DNA from: Chlamydiae bacterium RIFCSPHIGHO2_12_FULL_49_9
GTDB lineage: Bacteria > Chlamydiota > Chlamydiia > Chlamydiales > SM23-39
Length of the DNA: 11,857 nt
Direction of reading: 5' to 3'
Assembly: GCA_001794935.1 (NCBI GenBank)
Contig: MGLY01000091.1
Span: forward strand, 225 to 12,081
The notes beneath the pieces are model-generated. The model worked only from the letters and a program-made list of their open reading frames with translations. It had not been told where the DNA came from and ran no database searches. Positions 6,458-11,857 of the stretch are shown here, piece by piece; the first letter of the stretch is position 1; each line of letters opens with the position of its first letter. The translations under genes and the position numbers were made by a program.

Positions 6458-7645
6458 ATGTACCGCCTTATTTGCGCATCATTTCTTTTGAGTATCGGAG
6501 CCTACGCTGCGCCGGCTGCGCCCAAAGAGCCGCCTGCCGCTGCAAAAAAAGCGGAGAGCTTCAAATCCTTTACCGGAAAAGTCGTCGGCAACAAAGTGCG
6601 CATCCGAGCCAAAGCCGAACTCGACGGGCACATCGTGCGCCAGGCGGGCAAAAGCGATCTCCTCCTCGTCGTTGGAGAAGAAGGCGATTTCTATGCAATC
6701 GATCCCCCCAAAGACACCAAAGCCTACGTATTTAGAAGCTATATTTTAGATCAGGTCGTCGAGGCCAATCGGGTCAACGTCCGCCTCGAGCCGCACGTCG
6801 ACGCTCCTATTATTGGACAGCTCCAGGCGGGAGATCGCGTCACAGGACAGCCATGCCCGATGAATAACAAATGGTATGAAATCGCAGCTCCCAAAGGGAC
6901 CCATTTTTATATCTCCAAAGAGTTCGTCACAAAAATCGGCGGTCCCGAATATCTCGCCAACCGCGAAAAGAAAAAGGCGCAGCTCGAAGAGATGCTCAAC
7001 ACAGCTTACTTGAGCGCTGAGACCGAATGCAAAAAACCATACGAGGAGATGTCTCCTCAGCCAACCGTCGAACAGTTCCAGGCGATTTTGCGAGACTTCA
7101 CCGAGTTCCCCGATGCGATCGAACAAGCCAAAGAGGGTCTCGCCCTTTTAAAGGAGACTTATCTCAACAAAAAGATCGCCTATCTCGAATCAAAAGCGGG
7201 CTTTACCGAGGCTGAAAAAGAAGAGCTCATCGCAAAACACCGCGCAGAAAACCGCGATTTAATGGCGGATAGCAGCTCTTTGGATCCGAGCCTTTGGAGC
7301 CGAAGAACCCGCAAAAAAGAGGGCGGCTCTCTCTGGGATACATTGGAAGAGTCTCTCTACCTCAGCTGGACCGCTTTCCACTCAGGAAAAAAACTCGACG
7401 ATTTCTACGCTGAACAAAGAGCGAACGCGGCTGTTTTAAAAGGCGTGATCGAGCCCTACTCTCTTGAGACCAAAAATCGCCCCGGCGACTACGTTCTCAA
7501 GGGAGTGGATGCTCCGATCGCCTATCTCTACAGCACCCACATCGATCTGGAAAAATACGCAGGCAAGACAGTGACGATCACGGCAAGTCCAAGACCGAAC
7601 AATCACTTTGCGTTCCCCGCTTACTACGTTTTGACTGTTGAATAA
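6458..7645 (+). CDS. exported two-SH3 protein, Ctad1 (CT017)-like
   Basis: The protein has 395 residues. The ATG at 6458 is preferred because GGGGAG (6446-6451) lies six bases before it; the in-frame ATG at 6452 has no spacing. A signal peptide (MYRLICASFLLSIGAYA, cleaved before APAAP) is followed by a Pro/Ala linker. Two bacterial SH3-like domains follow (about 40-97 and 99-158; the second has the typical VNVRLEPHVDAPIIGQLQAGD). Next is a long helical, probably coiled-coil region (about 165-330) and a C-terminal beta-rich segment (about 335-395) ending in YYVLTVE. In C. trachomatis CT017 was, from memory, described as Ctad1, a surface adhesin/invasin with two SH3 domains that binds host integrin beta-1. 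Position beside CT015/CT016-like genes and the domain plan support that relationship. Integrin binding here is inference. Its stop directly abuts the tnpB remnant. Confidence 0.85.
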   Translation: MYRLICASFLLSIGAYAAPAAPKEPPAAAKKAESFKSFTGKVVGNKVRIRAKAELDGHIVRQAGKSDLLLVVGEEGDFYAIDPPKDTKAYVFRSYILDQVVEANRVNVRLEPHVDAPIIGQLQAGDRVTGQPCPMNNKWYEIAAPKGTHFYISKEFVTKIGGPEYLANREKKKAQLEEMLNTAYLSAETECKKPYEEMSPQPTVEQFQAILRDFTEFPDAIEQAKEGLALLKETYLNKKIAYLESKAGFTEAEKEELIAKHRAENRDLMADSSSLDPSLWSRRTRKKEGGSLWDTLEESLYLSWTAFHSGKKLDDFYAEQRANAAVLKGVIEPYSLETKNRPGDYVLKGVDAPIAYLYSTHIDLEKYAGKTVTITASPRPNNHFAFPAYYVLTVE

Positions 7646-8305
7646 TCAACTACCCTCGCCTAAAGGCAAAGGTTTGACCGTGTCAGACGACCGGTCTTCA
7701 GCGCATGTTGATTGATGCGCACCGCCCCGAAGGACGATAAAACGAGACAAAACATTTAAAGAGGCATTGCGATCAGCGCAGTCACGATGAGAGCAATTAG
7801 GGCAGAAAAATCTAGAACCGATCCTATCTCCCAACAGCCCACATGCATTGCAGGTCTGGCTGGTATAGGCAGCCTTTACGAATTCTATGCCTATTCCATC
7901 TCTTTGCGCTCGATTTGTTATACCCTGTATCAGAAGATTATAGCAAAAACTATTAAGCTTGCGGCGAGTTCCTTTCCTAACATGTTCTTTTTTAGAGACT
8001 TTTTTGATTTTCAAGTCTTCCAAAACAAGAACAGAATCCTTAGGTCTTTCGGCAGGTTTTCTGTTGGATTTTGCAGACACATACGCAGAAGCTACAAGCC
8101 GAATAGCGGAGCATTTCATTTGCGCACACAGAGAGGACAGATTCGATTTATAAACCTCTTTGTGAAGAGACAAAGCGCTGCGTGTCTTACCAGAGTTAAA
8201 GCATATTTCGGAAATGCTCTTTTGATATCTGTTGAATTCCTCAATAGTTTTCCGCAAGTCTTCCGATTTTTCAAAAGTGATCGGTATACTTCTTTGTATC
8301 AACAT
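7646..8305 (-). CDS. tnpB: internally deleted TnpB (IS605 OrfB family), RuvC-I missing
   Basis: TnpB is the RNA-guided nuclease carried by IS200/IS605 elements. This copy has 219 residues, against a usual 370-430. The N-terminal helical part (1-87, with LRKTIEEFNRYQKSIS) is joined directly to the late part. That late part has VLVLEDL with the RuvC-II Glu96, then RRKLNSFCYNLLIQGITNRAQ, then the zinc ribbon CNAC (152-155)/CPNC (168-171), and DRNASLN with the RuvC-III Asp178. The segment that should carry RuvC-I (GxDxG) and the linker to RuvC-II is absent, with the join near residue 88 (about 8041). The frame is kept. With one of three catalytic acids missing it cannot be a normal nuclease. No TnpA is nearby. 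The C-terminus (VKPLPLGEGS) runs into the last bases of the SH3 gene. Confidence 0.85.
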   Translation of the reverse strand: MLIQRSIPITFEKSEDLRKTIEEFNRYQKSISEICFNSGKTRSALSLHKEVYKSNLSSLCAQMKCSAIRLVASAYVSAKSNRKPAERPKDSVLVLEDLKIKKVSKKEHVRKGTRRKLNSFCYNLLIQGITNRAQRDGIGIEFVKAAYTSQTCNACGLLGDRIGSRFFCPNCSHRDCADRNASLNVLSRFIVLRGGAHQSTCAEDRSSDTVKPLPLGEGS

Positions 8306-8363
8306 GCAAACGGCATACCACTAAAGGAGAATATTAACAATCTTAAATGGAGGTCGCGCTTCC

Positions 8364-8383
8364 CCCTCGCCCTGAAGGACGAG
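8364..8383. repeat. GC-rich hairpin upstream of the DUF455 fragment
   Basis: CCTCG pairs with CGAGG and CCT with AGG around a GA centre, with one mismatch. It resembles the motif at 7653-7672 at the other side of tnpB. It may be an IS end or a dispersed repeat. Confidence 0.5.
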
Positions 8384-8403
8384 GTACCCGCGCGCGCAAT
8401 TTG

Positions 8404-8808
8404 ATGGAACTTCGCGAGTGGGCGAAGCGGATCCTGACAGCGGACACGCTGGAGGAAAAACTTCTTTGCCCCGACAATCTCACTGATAATTGCCCGGGCG
8501 CCCCCCTTCTCTTCAACGAGCCGACCCGCCCCCCCGGAATGGGTTTCAATAAGCGCTCCAAAGAAGAAAAGCTCCCCCCCTTTCAAACTCATGACTCCTC
8601 TGACAACAGGGCAATCTGTCTCCATCGATTTGCCGGCCATGAACTTCTAGCCGTCGAGATCATGGCTCACGCTCTCACCGCTTTTCCCGATGCTCCCAAA
8701 GCTTTCCGAAAAGGCGTCGCCCATACCTTGTATTTTATTCGGAAGTCTCCAGGTTTTGCCATCGGACCCCCTATCACGATGACCTGTCATGATGACCTAT
8801 CATGGTGA
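8404..8808 (+). pseudogene. 3'-truncated DUF455 ferritin-like protein
   Basis: From the ATG at 8404 the frame gives 134 residues; DUF455 (COG2833) proteins are roughly twice as long. The visible part starts like the family (MELREWAKRILTADTLEEKL), has the PGAPLLFNEPTRPP proline segment, and the core helix LHRFAGHELLAVEIMAHALTAFPDAPKAFRKGVAHTL. In the intact family this is followed by a DEQxH metal-ligand helix. Here homology ends at about 8733 and the last 25 residues (YFIRKSPGF...) are unrelated in any of the three frames. So the second half of the ferritin-like bundle is lost and the gene should be inactive. The frame also opens earlier, at 8347, but those residues come from the GC-rich hairpin. 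DUF455 function is not established. It overlaps the regulator start by a few bases. Confidence 0.7.
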
Positions 8809-8811
8809 TAG
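8771..8811. repeat. 41-nt imperfect palindrome containing two 13-bp direct repeats
   Basis: The 20-base arms (8771-8790 and 8792-8811) match at 16 of 20 positions, with outer blocks CTATCAC/GTGATAG and inner block GTCAT/ATGAC. Its middle is also a tandem repeat: GATGACCTGTCAT (8778-8790) and GATGACCTATCAT (8791-8803). It covers the end of the DUF455 fragment and the ATG of the HTH gene. It may be an autoregulatory operator or a recombination scar. Confidence 0.75.
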
Positions 8812-9170
8812 GCTCTATTCACAACCTCGATGGCCTGCATAGAGCAATCGGACTGTTTCTTGTCACGTCGAAAAAAGATCTCTCAAAGCAAGAGGTTCGA
8901 TTTTTAAGAGACGAAATGTTGATGTCCCAGTATACGCTTGGGCAACTACTAGGCGTCAGCGAACAGGCTATAAGACGCTGGGAAGTGGGGAGGACAGAGA
9001 TTCCCAAACCCTCTGAATTTCTCCTCCGCCTTCTCTATCGCGATCATGTCAATGATCAAAGCGGGAAAATCGCAACTCTCCTTAAAGGAATCGCCGATTT
9101 GGAAGACAAAAAAGCAGATCAGCCGATTCTCTTCAAAGATACTAAAAATGGCTGGAAATCTGCTGCTTAG
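8802..9170 (+). CDS. XRE/HTH transcriptional regulator, probably N-terminally shortened
   Basis: The protein has 122 residues with a Cro/C1-type helix-turn-helix at about 28-80: LSKQEVRFLRDEMLMSQYTLGQLLGVSEQAIRRWEVGRTEIP. The order 'LDGLHRAIGLFLV, then LSxxEvRFLR, then SQxxLgxLLGVSEQaixRWE, then LLRLLYRDHVND' is that of stand-alone regulators and antitoxin-like proteins of the YiaG/MqsA C-terminal type. Relatives I know have about 35 more residues ahead of the LDGLH segment. Here the frame upstream meets a stop at 8793-8795, so the N-terminus is probably lost. The start is ATG 8802 or GTG 8805, both inside the palindrome; no good ribosome binding site is visible. The C-terminal tail (LFKDTKNGWKSAA) looks intact. 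The stop overlaps the convergent rmuC stop by four bases. No toxin gene is adjacent. Confidence 0.75.
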   Translation: MVIGSIHNLDGLHRAIGLFLVTSKKDLSKQEVRFLRDEMLMSQYTLGQLLGVSEQAIRRWEVGRTEIPKPSEFLLRLLYRDHVNDQSGKIATLLKGIADLEDKKADQPILFKDTKNGWKSAA

Positions 9171-10348
9171 AGACTGTCTGATTCTTCTAAAGACCCAACC
9201 ATTTTCAAAGAACCGGCGAGCTTATCGATCCCTTGCATCTCAGGGAGCTCTTTTAGGATCGAGCCGCTCTCTTTGAGCTTGCGGGCGCTGACAAGAACGC
9301 GCGTCTCGAAGGAGGCGAGACTCTGATTGTAAGATTCAACAGCAGCGTTAAGCGACTTGCCCACTTTATTCCAATGATCCGATACGACTGCGACTCTTTC
9401 GTAGAGCTCTTGTCCCAGGCGGGCGATTTCTCGAGCGCTCTTGGAGAGCCCCTCTTGCTTCCAGCCGTGAGCGACAGCCCTCAAGATAGCGATGAGCGTC
9501 GTCGGCGTTGCGATGATGATATTTTGGTCGGCGCCAATCTCGATGAGGGTCGGATCCGCCTGAAGGGCTGCGCTGAAAAAAGCCTCCGCTGGCAAAAAAA
9601 GGATCACATACTCGGGAGCGGGATCAAACTGCTTCCAATACTCTTTATTCGATAGATCTTTGATGTGTTTGCGAAGCGACGCCGCGTGATCCTGGAGCTT
9701 TTTTTTACGAAGCTCATCACTGCCGGCATCCGATGCATCGAGATAGGCCTCAAGAGGCGTCTTTGCATCGACTGCGATCTGCCTTTGTCCGGGCAGTCTC
9801 ACGATGAGATCGGGGCGAAGGAGTTTCCCTTCGGCTTCAATTGTCTTTTGCTCATAGAAGTCGCAGTTGTTGATAAGCCCTGCGAGCTCAACCACTCTTC
9901 TTAGATGTACTTGCCCCCAGCTTCCTCTCATTTGAGGAGAGCGGAGCGCCTGAACGAGGTGATGCGTCTCTTGGCGAAGAGCGTTTTCAGAAGTGACAAG
10001 CATCTCAAGCTGTTTGCCGAGAGCGGCATAGGCGCCCTCCCGCTTTTTTTCGAGCTCGCGCTGGTGGTGATCGAGCTGTTTCATGGAATCTTGGATCGGC
10101 TTTAAGAGATTGTCGATCGCCTTTTGACGAGCTTCGAGATCGGCCTTTGCTCCTTCCTGGTATTTTTCGAGAGAGGTTTTGGCAAGGTCGAGAAAGATGC
10201 GACCATTTTTCTCCATCGTCTCGAAGGAGAGCGCTTTAAAACTCTCCTGAAGGTTTTTTTGGACAACCTCGACCCTCTTTTGCATCCACATCCAAAGGGC
10301 CGCAAATAGACCACAAAAGACTAAGAAAAGAAGAGCGATGATTTCCAT
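9167..10348 (-). CDS. rmuC: DNA recombination protein RmuC
   Basis: RmuC is a membrane-anchored, nuclease-fold protein that limits recombination at inverted repeats; its exact activity is not settled. The 393-residue protein has the standard plan. An N-terminal membrane helix (about 3-22) is followed by a long coiled coil (about 28-135, rich in Glu/Lys/Gln). The RmuC domain follows, with RGSWGQVHLRRVVELAGL (141-158), LLRPDLIVRLPG (Asp180) and IAVDAKTPLEAY (Asp194, Lys196), a PD-(D/E)xK-like arrangement. IIIATPTTLIAILRAVAHGW lies at 277-296 and a second helical tail completes it. Its ATG overlaps the pssA stop by one base (TAATG), so it is coupled to pssA. In C. trachomatis rmuC (CT825, from memory) also adjoins pssA. 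It ends convergent with the HTH gene, with four bases of overlap and no terminator between. Confidence 0.95.
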   Translation of the reverse strand: MEIIALLFLVFCGLFAALWMWMQKRVEVVQKNLQESFKALSFETMEKNGRIFLDLAKTSLEKYQEGAKADLEARQKAIDNLLKPIQDSMKQLDHHQRELEKKREGAYAALGKQLEMLVTSENALRQETHHLVQALRSPQMRGSWGQVHLRRVVELAGLINNCDFYEQKTIEAEGKLLRPDLIVRLPGQRQIAVDAKTPLEAYLDASDAGSDELRKKKLQDHAASLRKHIKDLSNKEYWKQFDPAPEYVILFLPAEAFFSAALQADPTLIEIGADQNIIIATPTTLIAILRAVAHGWKQEGLSKSAREIARLGQELYERVAVVSDHWNKVGKSLNAAVESYNQSLASFETRVLVSARKLKESGSILKELPEMQGIDKLAGSLKMVGSLEESDSL

Positions 10349-11205
10349 TAGTTCTCAAAGTTTTCGAAGTCGTCCGGCTCGGGTTCAAACTCCTCCAGCG
10401 TCTTCGACTTTCTGCCGGCAATGAGGCGAATGACCGATAAGACAAGGCCCAAAATGACATAGCTCCAAGAGACAAAAGTCAAAATTTCTGCAAAGAAGTA
10501 GAGAATTCCGTACAAAACAAAAATAGCTGTCAATACCGTTAAAAAAGCCAAGTGAAATGAGGGAATCCTGAAATGGAGAACCTTTAAACTTGGGAATTTT
10601 AGCCTACACACCATGAGATAGCCGAGAAGGAGCATCACAGACGCCAAAATGATCGCTCTCGTCTCCTTCATAAGCTCAAACCACTTCAAAACAACAGGCG
10701 ATAAGAAAAAGAGATTTGCCGACACGGCAGCAGCAGCGGCCGCTGGAATGGGAAGGCCGGTAAAGTGGCTCTTTTGCGCGGCTTGAAGCTCTTTATTTCC
10801 CTTAGCCTCAGTTGCTTTTACACTGAACCGAACCAACCGCAGAACCCCGCAAAGGGAAAAGACCATCGCTCCCGTCGCGCAGAAAAAGGAGAGGAGAGTC
10901 CCCTGCTCTAAAGACAGAGTCTTCAACAAAAGAACCGAGGGAGCCACCCCGAATGAGATAGCGTCTGCAAGCGAGTCGAAGATAAAACCAAACTCGCTCT
11001 CCGCGTGGATCGCTCTAGCGAGGGCGCCATCGATGAAATCGGCAAAGGCTGCGACTAAAAGCAAAATCGCAGACATCTTCACGACGTCGAAATCGCCGCA
11101 GCCGGGCTCGAGCATGTTGATCTTGAAGATCACAAAAAGACCGCACGCGAGACCAAAGGCCGTAATGATATTGGGTACGAGGTAGACTCTCTTCATAACT
11201 TTCAT
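10348..11205 (-). CDS. pssA: CDP-diacylglycerol-serine O-phosphatidyltransferase
   Basis: The enzyme joins serine to CDP-diacylglycerol to make phosphatidylserine, precursor of phosphatidylethanolamine, in the inner membrane. The CDP-alcohol phosphotransferase signature is complete at residues 59-81: DG-x2-AR-x8-G-x3-D-x3-D (Asp59, Gly60, Ala63, Arg64, Gly73, Asp77, Asp81). The protein has 285 residues and about seven to eight hydrophobic spans. The acidic tail (EEFEPEPDDFENFEN) is the only soluble end. PNIITAFGLACGLFVIF is the typical first helix. The start could be ATG 11205 or ATG 11196 (MKRVYLVPN); neither has a strong ribosome binding site. It heads the pssA-rmuC operon. PssA rather than PgsA is supported by the type II PssA layout and by the pssA-nrdA adjacency known in Chlamydia (CT826-CT827, from memory). 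Confidence 0.9.
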   Translation of the reverse strand: MKVMKRVYLVPNIITAFGLACGLFVIFKINMLEPGCGDFDVVKMSAILLLVAAFADFIDGALARAIHAESEFGFIFDSLADAISFGVAPSVLLLKTLSLEQGTLLSFFCATGAMVFSLCGVLRLVRFSVKATEAKGNKELQAAQKSHFTGLPIPAAAAAAVSANLFFLSPVVLKWFELMKETRAIILASVMLLLGYLMVCRLKFPSLKVLHFRIPSFHLAFLTVLTAIFVLYGILYFFAEILTFVSWSYVILGLVLSVIRLIAGRKSKTLEEFEPEPDDFENFEN

Positions 11206-11258
11206 GATATCAAAGAAAACGATCCCAACAAATCAGAAAATTCGTTTACAATCCGGAA

Positions 11259-11464
11259 AGAGACCTTTGCGCAAGTGATCGCACCTGCTAAAAATGGCCA
11301 TTTTGCGACCTTTCGATTTTCGCTCGCCCCCAATCCCACCCCTTCGCACGATGCGTGCGTGGGGACCCCGGGTGGGGCGTCCCGCATATGCGGGCTCGCT
11401 CAAGATCGAAATCTCATCAAAATGGCCTATTTTTTCAAGCGCGCTGACTTGCGCAAAGGTCTCT
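11259..11464. repeat. MITE-like long inverted repeat
   Basis: The ends are a perfect 18-bp inverted repeat: AGAGACCTTTGCGCAAGT at 11259-11276 and its complement at 11447-11464. Homology continues imperfectly inward for about 50 bp (AAAATGGCC/GGCCATTTT, then ATCGA/TCGAT), so each arm is roughly 70 bp. The centre is GC-rich with further palindromes: CGCAC/GTGCG at 11345-11359 and the perfect CCCGCATATGCGGG at 11381-11394. No coding capacity. No clear target duplication flanks it. Confidence 0.8.
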
Positions 11465-11548
11465 AGTGGGCATTTTTCCGAGTCCCAACTTTTTGAGTTT
11501 GAGAGATCAAAAACCGATTCGAGTTTTTTCTGGACTTGAAACTATAAA

Positions 11549-11564
11549 CTACAATATATAGTGT
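11549..11564. promoter_or_regulatory. NrdR box upstream of nrdA
   Basis: CTACAATATATAGTGT matches the NrdR box consensus ACACwATATATwGTGT at 14 of 16 positions. NrdR is the ATP/dATP-sensing repressor of ribonucleotide reductase genes; C. trachomatis encodes one (CT406). A second box at the usual three-turn spacing is not evident on either side. Promoter-like pieces overlap it (TTGAAA 11536-11541; TACAAT 11550-11555; TATAAG 11564-11569), but no pair has ideal spacing. Confidence 0.8.
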
Positions 11565-11579
11565 ATAAGGCACGATTGA

Positions 11580-11599
11580 GCCTACTACATCTAGTAGGC
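11580..11599 (+). other. perfect 8-bp hairpin in the nrdA leader
   Basis: GCCTACTA, loop CATC, TAGTAGGC. It lies 15 bases after the NrdR box and 49 bases before the nrdA ATG. It is not followed by a T run, so it is not a normal intrinsic terminator. It may act in mRNA stability or as a DNA site. Confidence 0.55.
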
Positions 11600-11648
11600 G
11601 CGACCAATACCGACCACTGAAGAAACGAATCAATAGACGGGCATCTTT

Positions 11649-11857
11649 ATGAAAAAACAGACGAACTTTGATGCGACAGCATCCTTCCTCGATCCAGCCC
11701 CCCCTGCTAAAGCGGGCGGTGCGAAAAAAGGGGCCCCAGCAAAGGCCATAGAATATACGGTTGTGAAGCGAAATGGAACTTTGGTTCCCTTTCGACGCGA
11801 GCGAATTTTAAAAGCGATCGAAGCGGCTTTCCGAGATACGAAGAAAATGGCGGCGCC
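11649..11857 (+). CDS. nrdA: ribonucleoside-diphosphate reductase alpha subunit, 5' part only
   Basis: The first 69 codons are present and the gene runs off the window end. After a 34-residue Ala/Pro/Lys-rich leader (for example DPAPPAKAGGAKKGAPAKA) comes an ATP-cone start: YTVVKRNGTLVPFRRERILKAIEAAF. ATP cones are allosteric ATP/dATP sensors at the N-terminus of class I NrdA; they also occur in NrdR and NrdD. The class I reading is supported by the NrdR box upstream and by the divergent pssA neighbour, as in CT826-CT827. The enzyme makes deoxyribonucleotides with NrdB. The ATG at 11649 has only a weak purine stretch (GACGGG) ahead. The class-defining catalytic cysteines are outside the window, so the class is inferred from context. 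Confidence 0.87.
   Translation, partial: MKKQTNFDATASFLDPAPPAKAGGAKKGAPAKAIEYTVVKRNGTLVPFRRERILKAIEAAFRDTKKMAA

Larger units (their letters stand above)
7646..8390 (-). mobile_element. IS200/IS605-type element remnant (solo TnpB)
   Basis: The tnpB remnant is bounded by two related GC-rich hairpin-like motifs: CCCTCGCC...AAGGC..AGG at 7653-7672 and CCTCGCCCTGAAGGACGAGG at 8364-8383. They may be the subterminal hairpins of the right and left ends. A TCAA stands at 7646-7649 on the + strand and another is read on the minus strand just beyond it; IS605-type right ends often finish in TCAA. Exact ends cannot be fixed because this family makes no target duplication. No transposase is left. Confidence 0.45.
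11206..11648. other. 443-bp intergenic region between pssA and nrdA
   Basis: No credible gene is seen on either strand. From left to right it holds the leader of pssA, a MITE-like inverted repeat of about 206 bp, an AT-rich segment with AAAAAC...GTTTTT, the NrdR box, and a small perfect hairpin in the nrdA leader. Confidence 0.7.

Noticed and set aside
7787..8404. 205-codon open frame antisense to the tnpB remnant
   Set aside because: The minus strand has clear TnpB motifs (LEDL, CxxC zinc ribbon, DRNASLN); this is a shadow frame.
8802..9170. HTH gene as the antitoxin of a toxin-antitoxin pair
   Set aside because: No toxin-like gene is found on either side; the upstream neighbour is a DUF455 fragment and the downstream gene is rmuC on the other strand.
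1..11857. CRISPR array or prophage
   Set aside because: No regularly spaced repeats and no phage structural, integrase or lysis genes are visible.

Overview
The window looks like a chromosomal piece of a chlamydia, most likely one of the amoeba-associated 'environmental' lineages rather than a Chlamydia species. The main support is gene order recalled from C. trachomatis. The run phoH / Cys-rich hypothetical / two-SH3 exported protein matches CT015-CT016-CT017. The run rmuC-pssA-nrdA matches CT825-CT826-CT827. A CIRCE operator and an NrdR box fit chlamydial regulation. Base composition looks roughly balanced by eye, which is higher than most described chlamydiae. The species is not identified.

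Layout from left to right. (1) Positions 2-586: the 3' part of an unrecognised + strand gene that enters from outside the window; it carries a Pro/Ser/Arg-rich linker. (2) 650-3859, minus strand: a coupled operon of a PIN-PhoH ATPase, an exported choloylglycine-hydrolase-family amidase and a TSUP (TauE/SafE) membrane permease. The junctions are a 1-nt TAATG overlap and a 4-nt gap. (3) 3860-4140: a divergent control region with a near-perfect CIRCE element beside a consensus -35/-10 promoter. It faces a small Cys/His protein (4141-4758), which is therefore probably heat-shock regulated by HrcA. (4) 4760-6316, minus: a complete GMP synthase (guaA) that starts, behind a strong AGGAGG, with an apparent signal peptide. 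(5) 6458-7645: an exported two-SH3 protein like the chlamydial adhesin Ctad1.

(6) 7646-9170: an accessory scar between the two conserved blocks. It holds a TnpB with its middle deleted (RuvC-I lost), a 3'-truncated DUF455 ferritin-like gene, and an XRE-type regulator that appears to lack its N-terminus. A 41-nt imperfect palindrome lies exactly where the last two meet. (7) 9167-11205, minus: pssA-rmuC, again joined by TAATG. (8) 11206-11648: a long intergenic region with a roughly 206-bp MITE-like inverted repeat, then an NrdR box and a small hairpin leading to the start of nrdA (11649 to the window end).

The conserved genes serve core functions: RNA and stress metabolism (PhoH), GMP synthesis, phosphatidylserine synthesis, DNA maintenance (RmuC) and dNTP supply (NrdA). 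The most unusual items are the signal-peptide-like GuaA start, the CIRCE-controlled Cys/His protein, the amidase-TSUP pair, the dead mini-TnpB and the MITE-like repeat upstream of nrdA.
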